DNA of 60,991 nt from Candidatus Tokpelaia sp. JSC189 (GTDB lineage Bacteria; Pseudomonadota; Alphaproteobacteria; Rhizobiales; Rhizobiaceae). A model generated the notes under the pieces. That model was not told where the DNA came from. It did no database searches and saw only the letters and a list, made by a program, of their open reading frames with translations. The stretch is from NCBI GenBank assembly GCA_003331045.1, contig QENA01000003.1:1-60991 (forward strand), given 5' to 3'. Numbering within the stretch: the first letter of the stretch is position 1; each line of letters begins with the position of its first letter. The position numbers and the translations under genes are program-made. Below, piece by piece: positions 47,964 to 59,456 of the stretch.

Positions 47964-49085
47964 ATGAAGTTTTCGCTGCAGCAAGAACAAGCACTAGCCG
48001 CCGTCTCTGTCTGGTTCAGGCAGAGGGGTTTCCCAGTTTTTCGCCTGTTTGGCTATGCCGGGACAGGTAAGACTACACTTGCGTGCCATTTTGCCAAAAT
48101 GATAGATGGCCCGGTGCAGTTTGCCGCTTTTACTGGCAAGGCGGCACAGATTTTGCGTTCCAAGGGCGCATCCAACGCACGGACTATTCATTCCCTAATC
48201 TATCATCGACGCGGAGAAGAAACGGTTGAAGATGGAGAAACTGGCAAGACATCCATTACACCGACCTTTTCACTCAACCGGCAAAGCCTTGTGGCTACAG
48301 CGTCGCTTATCGTTGTTGATGAATGCTCGATGGTTGATGAAATACTTGGGCGTGACCTGATGAGCTTTGGTACGCCAATCTTGGTTTTAGGAGATCCGGG
48401 CCAGTTGCCACCAATTTCAGGCGGTCGTTTTTTCACAGAGCATGAACCGAATTTTCTTTTAACCGAAATTCACAGGCAAGCTCTTGATAATCCGATTGTG
48501 CGGCTAGCTCTTGATGTGCGTGAAGGGCGCGATATTGCTTATGGCGACTACGGAGTAGCAAAACTCATACCCCGTAAGGAGATAACGCAGGAAATGCTGC
48601 TAGCTGCCGATCAGGTGCTTGTTGGGATAAATCGTACACGCCGGCGCTATAACAAGCACTTGCGTGAGTTAAAGGGATTTACATCTGAATATCCGCAGGC
48701 CGGTGACAAGTTGGTCTGCCTGCGTAATGATGCGTCTAAGGGTTTGCTCAATGGCTCTTTATGGAAAGTAGTGACCTCTTTTAGGGAAACGGCTAAGCCT
48801 AGCATTAATCTGCTGGTGACACCGGAAGAGGATGAGCGCGGTATTACGAAGATCAAGCTTTTGAAAGCGCAATTTCAGGATTTTGGTGATGAGATTTTGT
48901 GGTCTCTTAAAAAGAATTATGATGATTTTGATTACGGTTATGCGCTGACTGTGCATAAGGCCCAAGGTTCCCAGTGGAGTAATATTGTTCTGTTTGATGA
49001 AAGTTTTGCCTTTCGCGATATACGCAAGCGTTGGCTTTATACAGCAATCACCCGTGCAGCAGAGCAGCTCATCATTATCCGTTAA
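47964..49085 (+). CDS. RecD-like ATP-dependent DNA helicase
   Basis: This 373-residue superfamily 1B helicase is of the short RecD2/Dda-like type. Walker A is FRLFGYAGTGKTTLACHFA, Walker B SLIVVDECSMVDEILGRDLM, motif III LVLGDPGQLPPISGGRFF, and the C-terminal motifs V/VI are YALTVHKAQGSQWSNIVLFDES and RWLYTAITRAAEQLIII. It lacks the N-terminal helix-hairpin domain of full RecD2. I chose ATG 47964 (MKFSLQQEQALAAV); the open frame from a GTG at 47913 adds unlike residues. It follows ilvH by 77 bases, perhaps by readthrough. Confidence 0.88.
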   Translation: MKFSLQQEQALAAVSVWFRQRGFPVFRLFGYAGTGKTTLACHFAKMIDGPVQFAAFTGKAAQILRSKGASNARTIHSLIYHRRGEETVEDGETGKTSITPTFSLNRQSLVATASLIVVDECSMVDEILGRDLMSFGTPILVLGDPGQLPPISGGRFFTEHEPNFLLTEIHRQALDNPIVRLALDVREGRDIAYGDYGVAKLIPRKEITQEMLLAADQVLVGINRTRRRYNKHLRELKGFTSEYPQAGDKLVCLRNDASKGLLNGSLWKVVTSFRETAKPSINLLVTPEEDERGITKIKLLKAQFQDFGDEILWSLKKNYDDFDYGYALTVHKAQGSQWSNIVLFDESFAFRDIRKRWLYTAITRAAEQLIIIR

Positions 49086-49099
49086 GGTTTTAGGAGTGA

Positions 49100-49132
49100 G
49101 ATAGAAAATGCCGGAAGGTGGGATTTTCTATC
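49100..49132 (+). terminator. AT-rich hairpin after the helicase gene
   Basis: GATAGAAAAT and ATTTTCTATC form a perfect 10-bp stem around a 13-base loop, 15 bases after the stop codon. It is followed by AATTTCTC and not by a clean T-run, so termination is plausible but unproven. Confidence 0.45.
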
Positions 49133-49370
49133 AATTTCTCTGATCATGTGTGTATTATTAACGATTCATCTGTATCAACTTATTTGTGAGAATTTTGGAT
49201 ACGATAGACGAGATGATCATCAAAAGTTTTCATGTCAATATTTAGATGAAAATCTATATAGTATATTTTTATTATATAGGACAGTTTCAGGAATTTGTAT
49301 TGAGATATAGGGTACATATCGATGGTATTAAATATCTAAAGTGCTGCGGTTTCAATATTGTCAATAAGAT

Positions 49371-49533
49371 AATGCACTCGCGACGATTTTCTTGTTCTAT
49401 AGAGCGTTGCCTGTCTGTCTGTTTGCCTTGAAGCAAAATCATCTGCCTACAAGCCTTTCTCCGTGCAGGTTAAGCGTCAGCGCTATACATCGCGTATGAG
49501 AGCTTCCAGTTTGGTTCGTCAGGATACATCCGG
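49371..49533. repeat. Exact repeat C, copy 1
   Basis: All 163 bases are identical to 60829-60991 in the same orientation. The left boundary is sharp: sequences before AATGCACTCG differ. The right boundary cannot be seen because the window ends inside copy 2. Perfect identity among so many diverged relics points to recent copying, or to a multicopy element. Confidence 0.95.
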
Positions 49534-49842
49534 TTGAATATGATAAAAATGAGGGAGTATCCCACCATGGCAACTCATATATTACCAGCCCCAGAGCGCT
49601 ATCAGCATAACGCTTTGGCACGTAGCCGGAAAACCCCCTATGCCCAATCTCCGACATAAAACCTGCACAGAGGTGCTGGTCTAATCGTGCAAATTAGTTT
49701 TAGCGCTGGGACTATGGACCTAGCACTCCAGAAATAGGCCGGTATTTATGCCTTTTTCATGCAACCATGGCAGCCGTCATCCGATCCCCTAACTAAATTG
49801 CAATGTCCATTCTCAAAATCACTTTTAAAGGCTGTTTTAGAT

Positions 49843-51156
<1,314 letters not shown>

Positions 51157-51602
51157 TCATTCTTATGTCGTAAATAGAGAAAAAGTGCAAGAAAACATTG
51201 GCTGTTTTTCTGTAAAAGGTTTTATTGTTTAGTATCGGTATGCTTGAAAATACGATCAAACCGATGTCAATTTTGACTTTGAAAGCAGGAAAATTTTCAG
51301 TGATGATACCATCAAGTTTCCCGCATTTATGGCTTTTATGCATAGCGTGGAAAATCACGCTATCGCCTAGCTAGGTTTCAAGATAATTCGATTTAAATAT
51401 CATAAAACGGCTCCCTTGTCGGTTCAATATTCTGATTTCATGGCTTTCTATGAGAACCGGGGTTGCCTAGAACTAGACAGCAATAAGATTTAAAAGAATA
51501 CCCGGTATCATGCAATTTTCCTGCTCAATTTTACAGTCTTGGTAGACCGTCATGCATCCCAGCATGTCAGCCTGCTACTCGATAAGAGCGATATGCCTTG
51601 GA

Positions 51603-51745
51603 TTATCTAGCGATACAGATTTGAAGAAGCTGATTGTCAAGAAAAATTGTGCCTGAAGATGGCAGATAAATACCGCAAAGCAGCAATAAAAAGCATGTTT
51701 TTTGCCGGAATGTTATTGCTGGAAATATATGGATCAGAAAATGCA
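51603..51745 (-). pseudogene. Fragment of an ABC transporter ATPase, perhaps cbiO
   Basis: The minus strand reads ITFRQKTCFLLLLCGIYLPS and goes on SGTIFLDNQLL before a stop. This fits the segment just after Walker A of an ABC ATPase (GKTTLLRLLCGIYxPSSGTIxLDGxxL), with the P-loop itself damaged. The nearby cbiM relic, upstream on the same strand, suggests it was the ATPase of the same cobalt/nickel importer. The identification rests on about 30 residues. Confidence 0.45.
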
Positions 51746-52037
51746 TTATGCAATGATGCCTAAATAATGATACCGCATATGGCAAGGTTTGTTCCGTAAT
51801 TGTCTTTTGCAATATCTTCTTACTGAATAATCGGCCATTCATTATCTGAGTTCTATGATACAGGTTATGCCCCGCTAGTTTATGATATAATCGGACGGGT
51901 TCAAGTGTCCGGTCGTATACTAGATAACCTATATAAAGCTTCTCACATTAACCTTGGGGCAAGAGCAAATAGGTACAAAGATTCGGATACTGTTTCGCCC
52001 GAGCAACATTATGGAGCATTAAAAGGATATTGCTCAC

Positions 52038-52726
52038 TCAGATAGCTTCATGATAAAGCTTGCACTGTACAAGATTATTTTTTGACAGACGTGCCCAGTT
52101 TTTTGCTATTACGAGAACGCTTAAATCAACCAATAGCTCGATCATAATCACAGACATATAAGCAAATGCAAATATCACAATATTGCCAAGTGTTGTAAAA
52201 TTGAAGCCCTCACCGTAAAATGCCCAAAATCTGACCCATGCAACAATGCCTGCTTGGTAAGTAGTTGAAAGTACCAACGCCTGCCAGTATTTGATATTCT
52301 TATAAGCAGTTTTTTGCGAAATAACACATTTTGCAACACAGTCCGTCAGGTAGAGAGGTATAAGGAGTATTGTGATATTCATACCATATTGCGGCAAATC
52401 GAAGGGTGCAAAAAACAAACCTTGAACCAATAATCCGAAAATAAGACCGAAAGATATCGGTCCCACGCCAAAAACGAGTAGAAGCGTTGAGCCAAAAATA
52501 AAAGTGCACTTCGGAAATCCCGGCCGAATTAATGTGGTAGTATCTCAAAGAACGAGAAGACCAATCCCGTTGTTATTACAACCCGCATGCAAAAGGCAGA
52601 AAAACCACCATCCACCCTATAATTGTATTCCATATCATTTTTGCGACAAAACCGAAAGAGGCGGTAGCTGTAGCATAGCTTAAAACAATCTTTACGCCCG
52701 TGACTATAATTTGGTTCTATATGCAT
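52038..52726 (-). pseudogene. cbiM: cbiM-like cobalt/nickel ECF transporter component, frameshifted
   Basis: The start MHIEP at 52726 is typical of CbiM-type substrate-specific membrane components. Reading on requires about four frame changes: MHIEPNYSH, then VKIVLSYATATASFGFVAK, then VDGGFSAFCMRVVITTGLVF, then AGISEVHF, then FIFGSTLLLVFGVGPISFGL and the long intact last part (GLLVQGLFFAPFDLPQYGMN to the end). The first shift is only nine codons in. The 142-codon frame at 52038-52466 is therefore the tail of a dead gene and not a small protein. Frames are otherwise well conserved, so the inactivation is fairly recent. Confidence 0.82.
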
Positions 52727-53639
52727 GTTCTCTGCTCTTTAGGTCAATTTTAAAAATTACCTGCTTAAATCCCTTTGAATATCCTTCCAATTTCGAAAGA
52801 TATTGTCAGTTGTCAAGCAGAATAATAACAAAAATGATGTGAAGCGTCTAAAAATCCCGCTCCATTAGGTCAAAATAAATAGCTGAATTAAGCTTCATTT
52901 ACGACAAGAGGGAAAAACAGTATTATATTAAGTTCATATGTTTTCGTTGCATGAACTGGTTCATGGGTGGGCAATGGTTATCATGATGTTGAAGAATGCA
53001 AGTGACGTAGAAAATGCTATTTAAGCCAATGAAAAAGTCGGTATTTTCGAATTTTTACAATGATCTGCCAAGTTCTGTGGGCGTCAAGCGGGTGAACATT
53101 TTTAGTTGATAACGTTTTTGTTGTTATGTTGAATGAGAAGCCTGGTGTGCTTTTTGTTGGTATACGGTATGAATTGACCAGTATTTTAGACTGGTCTGAA
53201 TGAATATACGCTCTAAGGCTGTTATGTTTTCTGGATGTTTAAGACTAGGGCTGCTTGAGTCGCGTTAATAGGCAACCAAGGTCTGAGCCCTGTATTGGTT
53301 GTAGGCGCTGCCGGGGCTAATTCTTTTTCGCATAAAGCGCATTGGCTGCATGCTCTGGAGCACTTGGCTGGACCTGGATTATAGTTTAGGCGAACAGAAC
53401 ACTTTATTGTATTTCAGAAAATGTTACTGACGAATGACCTTTTGAGCCATTAATACCACAGTACTGCAATACATGTGCTTCTGACAGTCAATATGACACG
53501 GTTATTGAAACTACGTGTTACGCTCTGGCAATAATAGTCCACAATCTAGTGCGCGGTACAGTACTTAGCGACCCAAGACAAGCAAGTAAAATACCGCAAG
53601 GCCAATCATCACAAGGGACAGAAAGTCTGTGCGTCAGCG

Positions 53640-53942
53640 CTACGGAAAACTAAAGCGATGGTACAGCTTTGAAAGACGTATACGGCTTTGTGCCTTCACA
53701 CAAACCAGCTGTGTTGGCATAATGAAGATCAGATCACCATCACCCTTGGCAAGATCCAACAAAACCAGCCGTAATGGCGCAGATTCTGGATCAAATAGCA
53801 CGTATGACCAAACACAGCCAAGCAGCTCTTTATTCGATGCCAAGAGGTCAGCTTTCACGATAATAGAACCAGCCACATTAAAAACCTCACAACACTTAAA
53901 TCGTTTTGGCGTTGTCAATACAACCGATAAAGACAAAAACAT
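53640..53942 (-). CDS. Unrecognised 100-codon open frame
   Basis: This minus-strand frame includes SIIVKADLLASNKELLGCVW, VLFDPESAPLRLVLLDLAKG and DGDLIFIMPTQLVCVKAQ, and it continues open upstream in spirit after a stop (TAYASDGKQ). Composition is protein-like, with a regular beta pattern, yet I know no matching family. The frame may be a small hypothetical protein or the remnant of a longer exported one. It sits in decayed DNA, so relic is more likely. Confidence 0.3.
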   Translation of the reverse strand: MFLSLSVVLTTPKRFKCCEVFNVAGSIIVKADLLASNKELLGCVWSYVLFDPESAPLRLVLLDLAKGDGDLIFIMPTQLVCVKAQSRIRLSKLYHRFSFP

Positions 53943-54062
53943 CTGTTTTCCATCAGAAGCCTATGCAGTTAAATAAGCAATAATATCTCTATACTAAACA
54001 TGTCCGGCATAGTCACATTCAGTTTTCCCGTGTTTTTCAATTCCTATCAAGTATGACGGCAT

Positions 54063-54550
54063 CTATACTTTAGCGAAGGCAGAAAACCATAAACCGAGCA
54101 ACAGAAGATCACGACAGAGCATAGCTAAAGCCGAACACTGCCAGCGTTCTTGGTAACTGTTGAGAAAAGCGGCTTTAAGATCGGAAGAAAATTTCCCGGC
54201 TTCGTTCCCAAAGTGAGGTGAGACAACAAGACCTGTTTTCTTCTTCCAGCGGGCAAAAAGCTGGGCGATATAATCTTTGAACATCAAAGCATTGGAATCC
54301 GTCATGATAACCCAATCATATATGGCTACCTGCTAATTAAGATTGGATCTGATCGATTCATCCCCCACCAGCAATCGTGAAGGAATACCAGAGTATTGCA
54401 CCATGAGTTCCCTAACAAGCAGTATAGCAGCATCATAAGCCCGAGCCACACAAAAGATAATTTCGATTTTGGATGATAAAGTTCAAAAGATGAGCGGAAT
54501 GTGCGCTCCAGATTGTATTCAAACCCTGATACAGGGCCGCAAAACCGTTA
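54063..54550 (-). pseudogene. Ceramide glucosyltransferase (GT21) relic
   Basis: The minus strand reads GPVSGFEYNLERTFRSSFEL, shifts frame, then EIIFCVARAYDAAILLVREL, then GIPSRLLVGDESIRSNLN, an in-frame TAG, DWVIMTDSNALMFKDYIAQL, GLVVSPHFGNEAGKF and AAFLNSYQERWQ. These are, in order, the conserved segments of bacterial GT21 glucosyltransferases (RPVxGLExxLExTLRSxFEL, EIIFCVA, R-L-L-V-G-D, the DSN metal motif, and F-L-N-x-Y-Q-x-R-W-Q). A short deletion, a stop and at least one frameshift break it and the C-terminal half is lost. Confidence 0.8.
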
Positions 54551-54841
54551 CTCGCTGCCGCTACGCGGGTGAATCACTTCACCCTTTGGCTACCACAGGC
54601 CACAGCCTATAATGATAATACACATTAAAACATGCAATATCAACCCGGATACAGCCAGACAAATAAAATATCCCTAGAAGCATCATAGCGATCAGTTTTT
54701 CCAATTACTCTAATTTGAAAACTACGCAGGAACTGCATAAAACAGATTGTATTGTTTTTCTGACAACTTCTATTATCATAATAATAAAATTTACCATTGA
54801 TGATAAATCTCAAAATTCGCTATAAATCGATTGTTATTTGT

Positions 54842-55633
54842 ATGAGACTTTATGTTATAAACCTTGATCGTTCGTCTGACAGACTCCGTCGAGTTGAAAT
54901 TTTTTTTAGAAAACAGAATTTGGAACTGACACGCATAACAGCGGTTGATGCACAAACCATCAGTGATATGGACTACGACATATTGACAGCAAAACGACGC
55001 TGGCCGGAACCCCTAACACGGGGCGAGGTTGCCTGCTTTCTAAGCCACCGTCTTGCTCTTCAGAAAATTGCAGAGGAAGAAGAATCTTATAGCGCAATTT
55101 TCGAAGATGATGTGATACTTTCTAGATCAGCCCACCTTTTCCTTAAAGATAGTAGTTGGATTCCTAAGGGGACAGATATTGTAAAGATCGAAACTCAGCA
55201 CAAAAAAGTCTGGCTCGGACCATCAGCAACAGTTGGGGAAGGTTTTACGATTGCTAGGCTGAAAAGTACCCATATCATGGCTGCAGCCTATATTATATCG
55301 AAGCAGACAGCTGCACGCCTTACCGGACAAATGGATTGCATACCGGCCCCGATTGACCATTTTCTTTTCAATTTCGAATATGGCATTGCCCCACTTCTAA
55401 ACATATATCAGCAAGTGCCAGCAATTGTCATACAAGGAAAGTTTGTTAGTACACTTGAGAATGAACGGATGCAGAACGAGGGCATAAAAAAGAAAAAACG
55501 AACGCTGATGCAAACATTGCATCGGGAAATCCGGCGCATTGGAACACGAAGCCGCACAGGTCTATGGGGTCTTACCATAAACACCATAACTAACGAGCAA
55601 TGGAAACAGATACCTTTTGAGAGCCCCAATTAA
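54842..55633 (+). CDS. Glycosyltransferase family 25 (LPS-type galactosyl/glucosyltransferase)
   Basis: GT25 enzymes add sugars to lipooligosaccharide in the inner leaflet or cytosol. The 263-residue protein has the N-terminal YVINLDRSSDRLRRVE, the acceptor region LTRGEVACFLSHRLALQKI and the EDD metal motif in YSAIFEDDVILS, then AAAYIISKQTAARL. The C-terminus is basic (KKKKRTLMQTLHREIRRIG). I use ATG 54842; upstream Met codons back to 54797 add unlike residues. No ribosome site is visible. It is the only intact gene in 5.7 kb and borders the GT21 relic. Confidence 0.85.
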   Translation: MRLYVINLDRSSDRLRRVEIFFRKQNLELTRITAVDAQTISDMDYDILTAKRRWPEPLTRGEVACFLSHRLALQKIAEEEESYSAIFEDDVILSRSAHLFLKDSSWIPKGTDIVKIETQHKKVWLGPSATVGEGFTIARLKSTHIMAAAYIISKQTAARLTGQMDCIPAPIDHFLFNFEYGIAPLLNIYQQVPAIVIQGKFVSTLENERMQNEGIKKKKRTLMQTLHREIRRIGTRSRTGLWGLTINTITNEQWKQIPFESPN

Positions 55634-56820
55634 GGCTTCGTTCTGGAAAATGCTATTTTTATAGCTATATATGACAATCTTATTATGCCAACATGGTTTT
55701 TAGAACCTTTTCAGCCGCAATATTGTTTCACAGTTAGGTAATATTTCCTGTAATGCAGACTTGTACAGTTTGCGTTGATGCAATTTTAAAATCGGTGCAA
55801 TGACACAATCATGGCAAAAATATTTTTCAGAGAACCATAAACTGTAGCGAAAGCAAGATGCATATTTAAACATGACCAAAGCACTTCACTACTATGCAAG
55901 TGCGGTATAAGATTCAAACGAGAAGATCGTTACCATTCATCAGGCCTGATCAGGTGCTTTTTATCGATTTACTGTACTCGCCCTCTGGGCCAGATTGCCT
56001 TTACTACCTGATGGGAATATTTCTGATTTCACAACAAAAAATAGTTTGGACCCTATGCAAATATATCCAAAGACAGCTATCGGAAAGATATCTGGAACCA
56101 AAATTTCTGTGGCAAAAATTGATAGGTATCTTTATTTTGATACCCGTTTCAATGCTGTTTTCTTCCAGCCTTTTTATGCCGGATAAACTTTCGGACTACG
56201 ATAAATAAGTCCCTTTTAACCGACCTTTTAAGGTACCCATCCATGCGCATCAGACTTCTTAGCCCACCGAAACTTGATACCAATCCAATGACAGCAGAGA
56301 GATTACCGGACAATCATGGATCCCGACTTGATACTGCCTTATATTGCGGCCATTAATATGCTAATCAATCGATTCATACTTGAATTGCGTGTTTTGATAT
56401 TTCATAAAACGGCGCATTATGGCCGAGCTTTATAATATCGGCGACGAAGAAGAAGATATTTGTGCCTTTACCGCGGTAAACAGCAACAAAAGATTTGTCC
56501 CCTTGCCGCAGAAAAATTCCTCTAGAAAATTTTAGTGAATTACAGAAGGTATTCTGATACACTTACTAAATATTGCCTGTATCAATAATTATGCTCGAGA
56601 GTACAGCGGTAAAGCGCATAATCTCATCCACATCATTCCAGATGATATTGAAATAGGTAAATGACATACCGCATAAAATCAAAGCTGGGAAGTGACTTTG
56701 TGCCCATAGTCAAGAGCAAACAGATAAGCCACTGGACCCCTCAAGGATAGTCCTGCTATTATCCTTTGCGTACGATCCCACACTTAGCACGTATTTCCCA
56801 TATCTTCTATCCAAAAGATG
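55634..56820. other. Decayed DNA between the GT25 and Smr genes
   Basis: No recognised gene in 1.2 kb. Plus-strand frames at 55894-56208 and 55995-56186 overlap and look protein-like in places (for example LLPDGNISDFTTKNSLDP), and a minus-strand frame lies at 56374-56562 (FLRQGDKSFVAVYRGKGTNI). All are short and unrecognised. Confidence 0.45.
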
Positions 56821-57387
56821 TCATGGCACATGTCCAGATGGTAAACGCCGCAACTTGATATAAAGCGCGCCATGTCCACCATGATGACGCGCAGCACTTT
56901 CAAACGCATTAATACATAGACGGAAAGAAATAGTTTCCAGCCAGTGCGGCACCATTTGGCGCAGAATGCCATCACTGCCGGAAGAAGTTCCTTTGCCTGT
57001 AATCACCAAGACATGACGCAAACCGCGATATTGCGCCAACTGCATAAAATGCAAAAGCAAGGAATAGGCTTGTCTCTGTGTTAGACCGTGCAAATCAACC
57101 CGCGCGTCAATATTCAGACGGCCTTGTGCAATCTTGCGATGCACGGTGCTATCAAATGCATTTAGCATATATGATCGCATGTTCTTTACTGGTGGAGGAA
57201 CCTTAGCGGCAGAGGAATTATCTTCTTTGATTTGCAATCTAGGATTAGAGGCATCTTTTTCCGGCTGGAAAGATGAAAAAGGGCGCACATCACGAATCGC
57301 GGTTTCCCAAAGCATTCGGTCTTCAGAACAAAGCGGATCTGATAGGATAGTTTGCTGGATTACTTTGACATACCTAGAATGTTTCAT
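56821..57387 (-). CDS. Smr-domain protein
   Basis: This 188-residue protein has an N-terminal region with CSEDRMLWETAIRDVRPF, typical of the alphaproteobacterial family, and a C-terminal Smr domain: ARVDLHGLTQRQAYSLLLHF, HVLVITGKGTSSGSDGILRQ, and HHGGHGALYIKLRR. Smr domains are small nucleases or nucleic-acid-binding modules. The DLHG and GKG motifs are intact. It follows the Tim44-like gene after 124 bases on the same strand, where related genomes have mltA in between. Confidence 0.88.
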   Translation of the reverse strand: MKHSRYVKVIQQTILSDPLCSEDRMLWETAIRDVRPFSSFQPEKDASNPRLQIKEDNSSAAKVPPPVKNMRSYMLNAFDSTVHRKIAQGRLNIDARVDLHGLTQRQAYSLLLHFMQLAQYRGLRHVLVITGKGTSSGSDGILRQMVPHWLETISFRLCINAFESAARHHGGHGALYIKLRRLPSGHVP

Positions 57388-57511
57388 CTTTTATGCTATA
57401 ATGATCATGTTGGTTTCAGCACCAGCATTTTAGAAAGACAATCAGATTCATTTCGAAAAAATATCTGCTGCCCGCAAAAAGAGATTTCAGAACTGAATAC
57501 TGTTTGTCTGA

Positions 57512-58198
57512 CTATTCATCATCCTCCGTTGCAACAAGTTTCCAGTTTGGATTATCGGCATGGACGTCTCGGGCAAAGGTCCAGCGATCGCGAATCGTAA
57601 CAATAACCTGCGGATTGCCATCAATAAGCTTCTCGTCCTTATCATATGTGGCCGAAATAACCTCACTGGAAAAGCGCATTGTAACATATGCTTCATTTTT
57701 CTGCATACCGGCATCAGTTATTTCTGCCTTGTTGATAGCTATCAGAGAAAATCTAACTGACTGGCTATTAGCCTCGCGTTCATCAATCGCTCGTATAAAC
57801 TCCTCATAAACGTCTTTTACAAGTAGTTTTTTAAGCATTTCCCGATTACCACTGGCAAAAGCGGTCATAATTATCTCATAGGCAGCCTTAGCACCATTGC
57901 AAAACGCCATAGGGGAAAAAGTAGAATCTGCCTTACGGATTGCCCGCAACCCATTATTAAGCACACTGTCTGAAGGAGCCAAACTATCAATATCAGAAAA
58001 ATCATTCGTAGGTGGACACTCACGCGGCGGTAAAATAACGATATTATCGTCGCTTTCTGAGCCAGCTCTGGTTGGCCTTGCATAGGGATCAAAAGGTGGA
58101 CGCTCATTACCGGTACGCCGACCGAGAACGTTACGAAGCTGAATAAAAACGATAACAGCAAGTACAAAAAAGATTAATGTTACAATATTCAAATCCAT
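57512..58198 (-). CDS. Tim44-like membrane-anchored protein
   Basis: The 228-residue protein starts MDLNIVTLIFFVLAVIVFIQL, one transmembrane anchor, followed by a charged linker (RNVLGRRTGNERPPFDPYARP) and a C-terminal Tim44/TimA domain (about 90-228: FCNGAKAAYEIIMTAFASGN, LKKLLVKDVYEEFIRAI, VTIRDRWTFARDVHADNPNWKLVAT). The mitochondrial relative recruits the import motor; the bacterial role is unclear but linked to the inner membrane. I chose ATG 58198, as the 36 codons open upstream lie before the anchor and are unlike the family. It diverges from fxsA. Confidence 0.9.
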   Translation of the reverse strand: MDLNIVTLIFFVLAVIVFIQLRNVLGRRTGNERPPFDPYARPTRAGSESDDNIVILPPRECPPTNDFSDIDSLAPSDSVLNNGLRAIRKADSTFSPMAFCNGAKAAYEIIMTAFASGNREMLKKLLVKDVYEEFIRAIDEREANSQSVRFSLIAINKAEITDAGMQKNEAYVTMRFSSEVISATYDKDEKLIDGNPQVIVTIRDRWTFARDVHADNPNWKLVATEDDE

Positions 58199-58379
58199 TG
58201 GCTCTGCCAATCTCCAATTATGAGATTTTACAAAAAAGCCGAATGCGCATAATTTTACCGCAAATATCAGCTTTATTCGCAGAGATATATAGAACATAGA
58301 AAGCAATCATTCAAATACCGCTTTTGAATTCCCATTAATATTAAAGATCATCAGGCGAAGAAGAGAAAGGTATTATCAC

Positions 58380-58805
58380 ATGCGATCAGCTTTTTCTGGT
58401 TTAGCCATCTTTCTGGTAATTTTTATTGAAATCGCAGGATTTATCATGGTCGGGTCCAGAATCGGTATTCCGGCCACATTAATTTTTGTTCTAATTTCCA
58501 TGCTTGCGGGTATCTATCTGTTGCGCAGTCAGGGTGTTAGTATTCTGATGCGCATGCAAAACGAACTCATAGCCGGACGGGTACCCAACCGTGAAATAGC
58601 TGAAAGCGTCATGATTGTGATCGGCGCAATTCTTCTTATTATTCCCGGGTTTGTTAGCGATATCATCAGTATCATGTTTTTTATCCAGACTATGCGGAAT
58701 CTGATATGGCGCTATTTTTCAAAAAATTTTGCCCGCAGCCACCCCCATCATAACCAGGAAGCAAAAATCATTGACCTTGATCAGGATGATTACCATTCCG
58801 AGTGA
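58380..58805 (+). CDS. fxsA: FxsA family membrane protein
   Basis: The 141-residue inner membrane protein has three or four helices: AIFLVIFIEIAGFIMVGSRIG, ATLIFVLISMLAGIYLLRSQG and IVIGAILLIIPGFVSDIISIM. These match FxsA, named for suppression of phage exclusion by F in E. coli; its own cell role is unknown. GAAAGG precedes the ATG. It lies between the divergent Tim44-like gene and secB, the usual alphaproteobacterial arrangement. Confidence 0.9.
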   Translation: MRSAFSGLAIFLVIFIEIAGFIMVGSRIGIPATLIFVLISMLAGIYLLRSQGVSILMRMQNELIAGRVPNREIAESVMIVIGAILLIIPGFVSDIISIMFFIQTMRNLIWRYFSKNFARSHPHHNQEAKIIDLDQDDYHSE

Positions 58806-58964
58806 TCGGGGAAACTTTCCTCAGCGTAAGCCCTGAACTCAAAAGACAACGATGAGTAATAAAACCGCCACCCTTTTCTTGCCAGAAAGAAGCTTACGTG
58901 ATACCCAAGAGGTGTCTTCAAATATGACGGATAGATTATCCGCCTAGAATTAGGGATTAATTTA

Positions 58965-59456
58965 ATGGCTGGAATTGACACAGGCAAGCATACGGAAGCG
59001 CCTGCTCTGAGTGTATTAACACAGTATATTAAGGATCTTTCATTCGAAAGCCCGAATGCGCCTACTGCTTTACGTATGCGTGAAAAAAACCCGCCGATCA
59101 ACATCAACATCAATGTCAATGCTACATCCATGGGTCAAGATAACTATGACGTTATCTTGACCTTAGGCGCAAAGGCCGGTGAAGAAAAAGACCTACTGTT
59201 CAATATTGAACTGGTTTACGGTGCTGTTTTCAAGATACAGAACTTTCCTGAAAAGCATCTCGCACCAATTATATTCGTTGAATGCCCGCGTATTCTTTTT
59301 CCATTTGCCCGCCAAATCATCGCAGATGTCACCCGCAATGGCGGCTTTCCTCCACTAATGGTCGATCCGATCGACTTCGGCATTCTATTTCAGCGCCGCG
59401 TAGCAGAAGAAAATGCCAAAGCCAAAGTGAACATTGATCCTAAAGTTGATTTTTGA
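58965..59456 (+). CDS. secB: Protein-export chaperone SecB
   Basis: SecB keeps exported proteins unfolded and hands them to SecA. The 163-residue protein has the family blocks [68 protein letters not shown] and the SecA-contact region [30 protein letters not shown] lies before the ATG. It follows fxsA by 159 bases on the same strand. Confidence 0.96.
   Translation: MAGIDTGKHTEAPALSVLTQYIKDLSFESPNAPTALRMREKNPPINININVNATSMGQDNYDVILTLGAKAGEEKDLLFNIELVYGAVFKIQNFPEKHLAPIIFVECPRILFPFARQIIADVTRNGGFPPLMVDPIDFGILFQRRVAEENAKAKVNIDPKVDF

Larger units (their letters stand above)
49086..49842. other. Noncoding gap with repeat C
   Basis: There are 757 bases between two convergent genes. It holds a terminator-like hairpin (49100-49132), one copy of the exact repeat C (49371-49533), and an open minus-strand frame at 49439-49657 (including YELPWWDTPSFLSYSTG) that overlaps the repeat. 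I do not recognise that frame. Confidence 0.5.

Noticed and set aside
51342-51363. Perfect 8-bp inverted repeat as a terminator
   Set aside because: No T-run follows on either strand and no live gene ends there.
52038-52466. 142-codon ORF as a small intact membrane protein
   Set aside because: It is the C-terminal part of a frameshifted cbiM-like gene whose N-terminus is readable just upstream in other frames.
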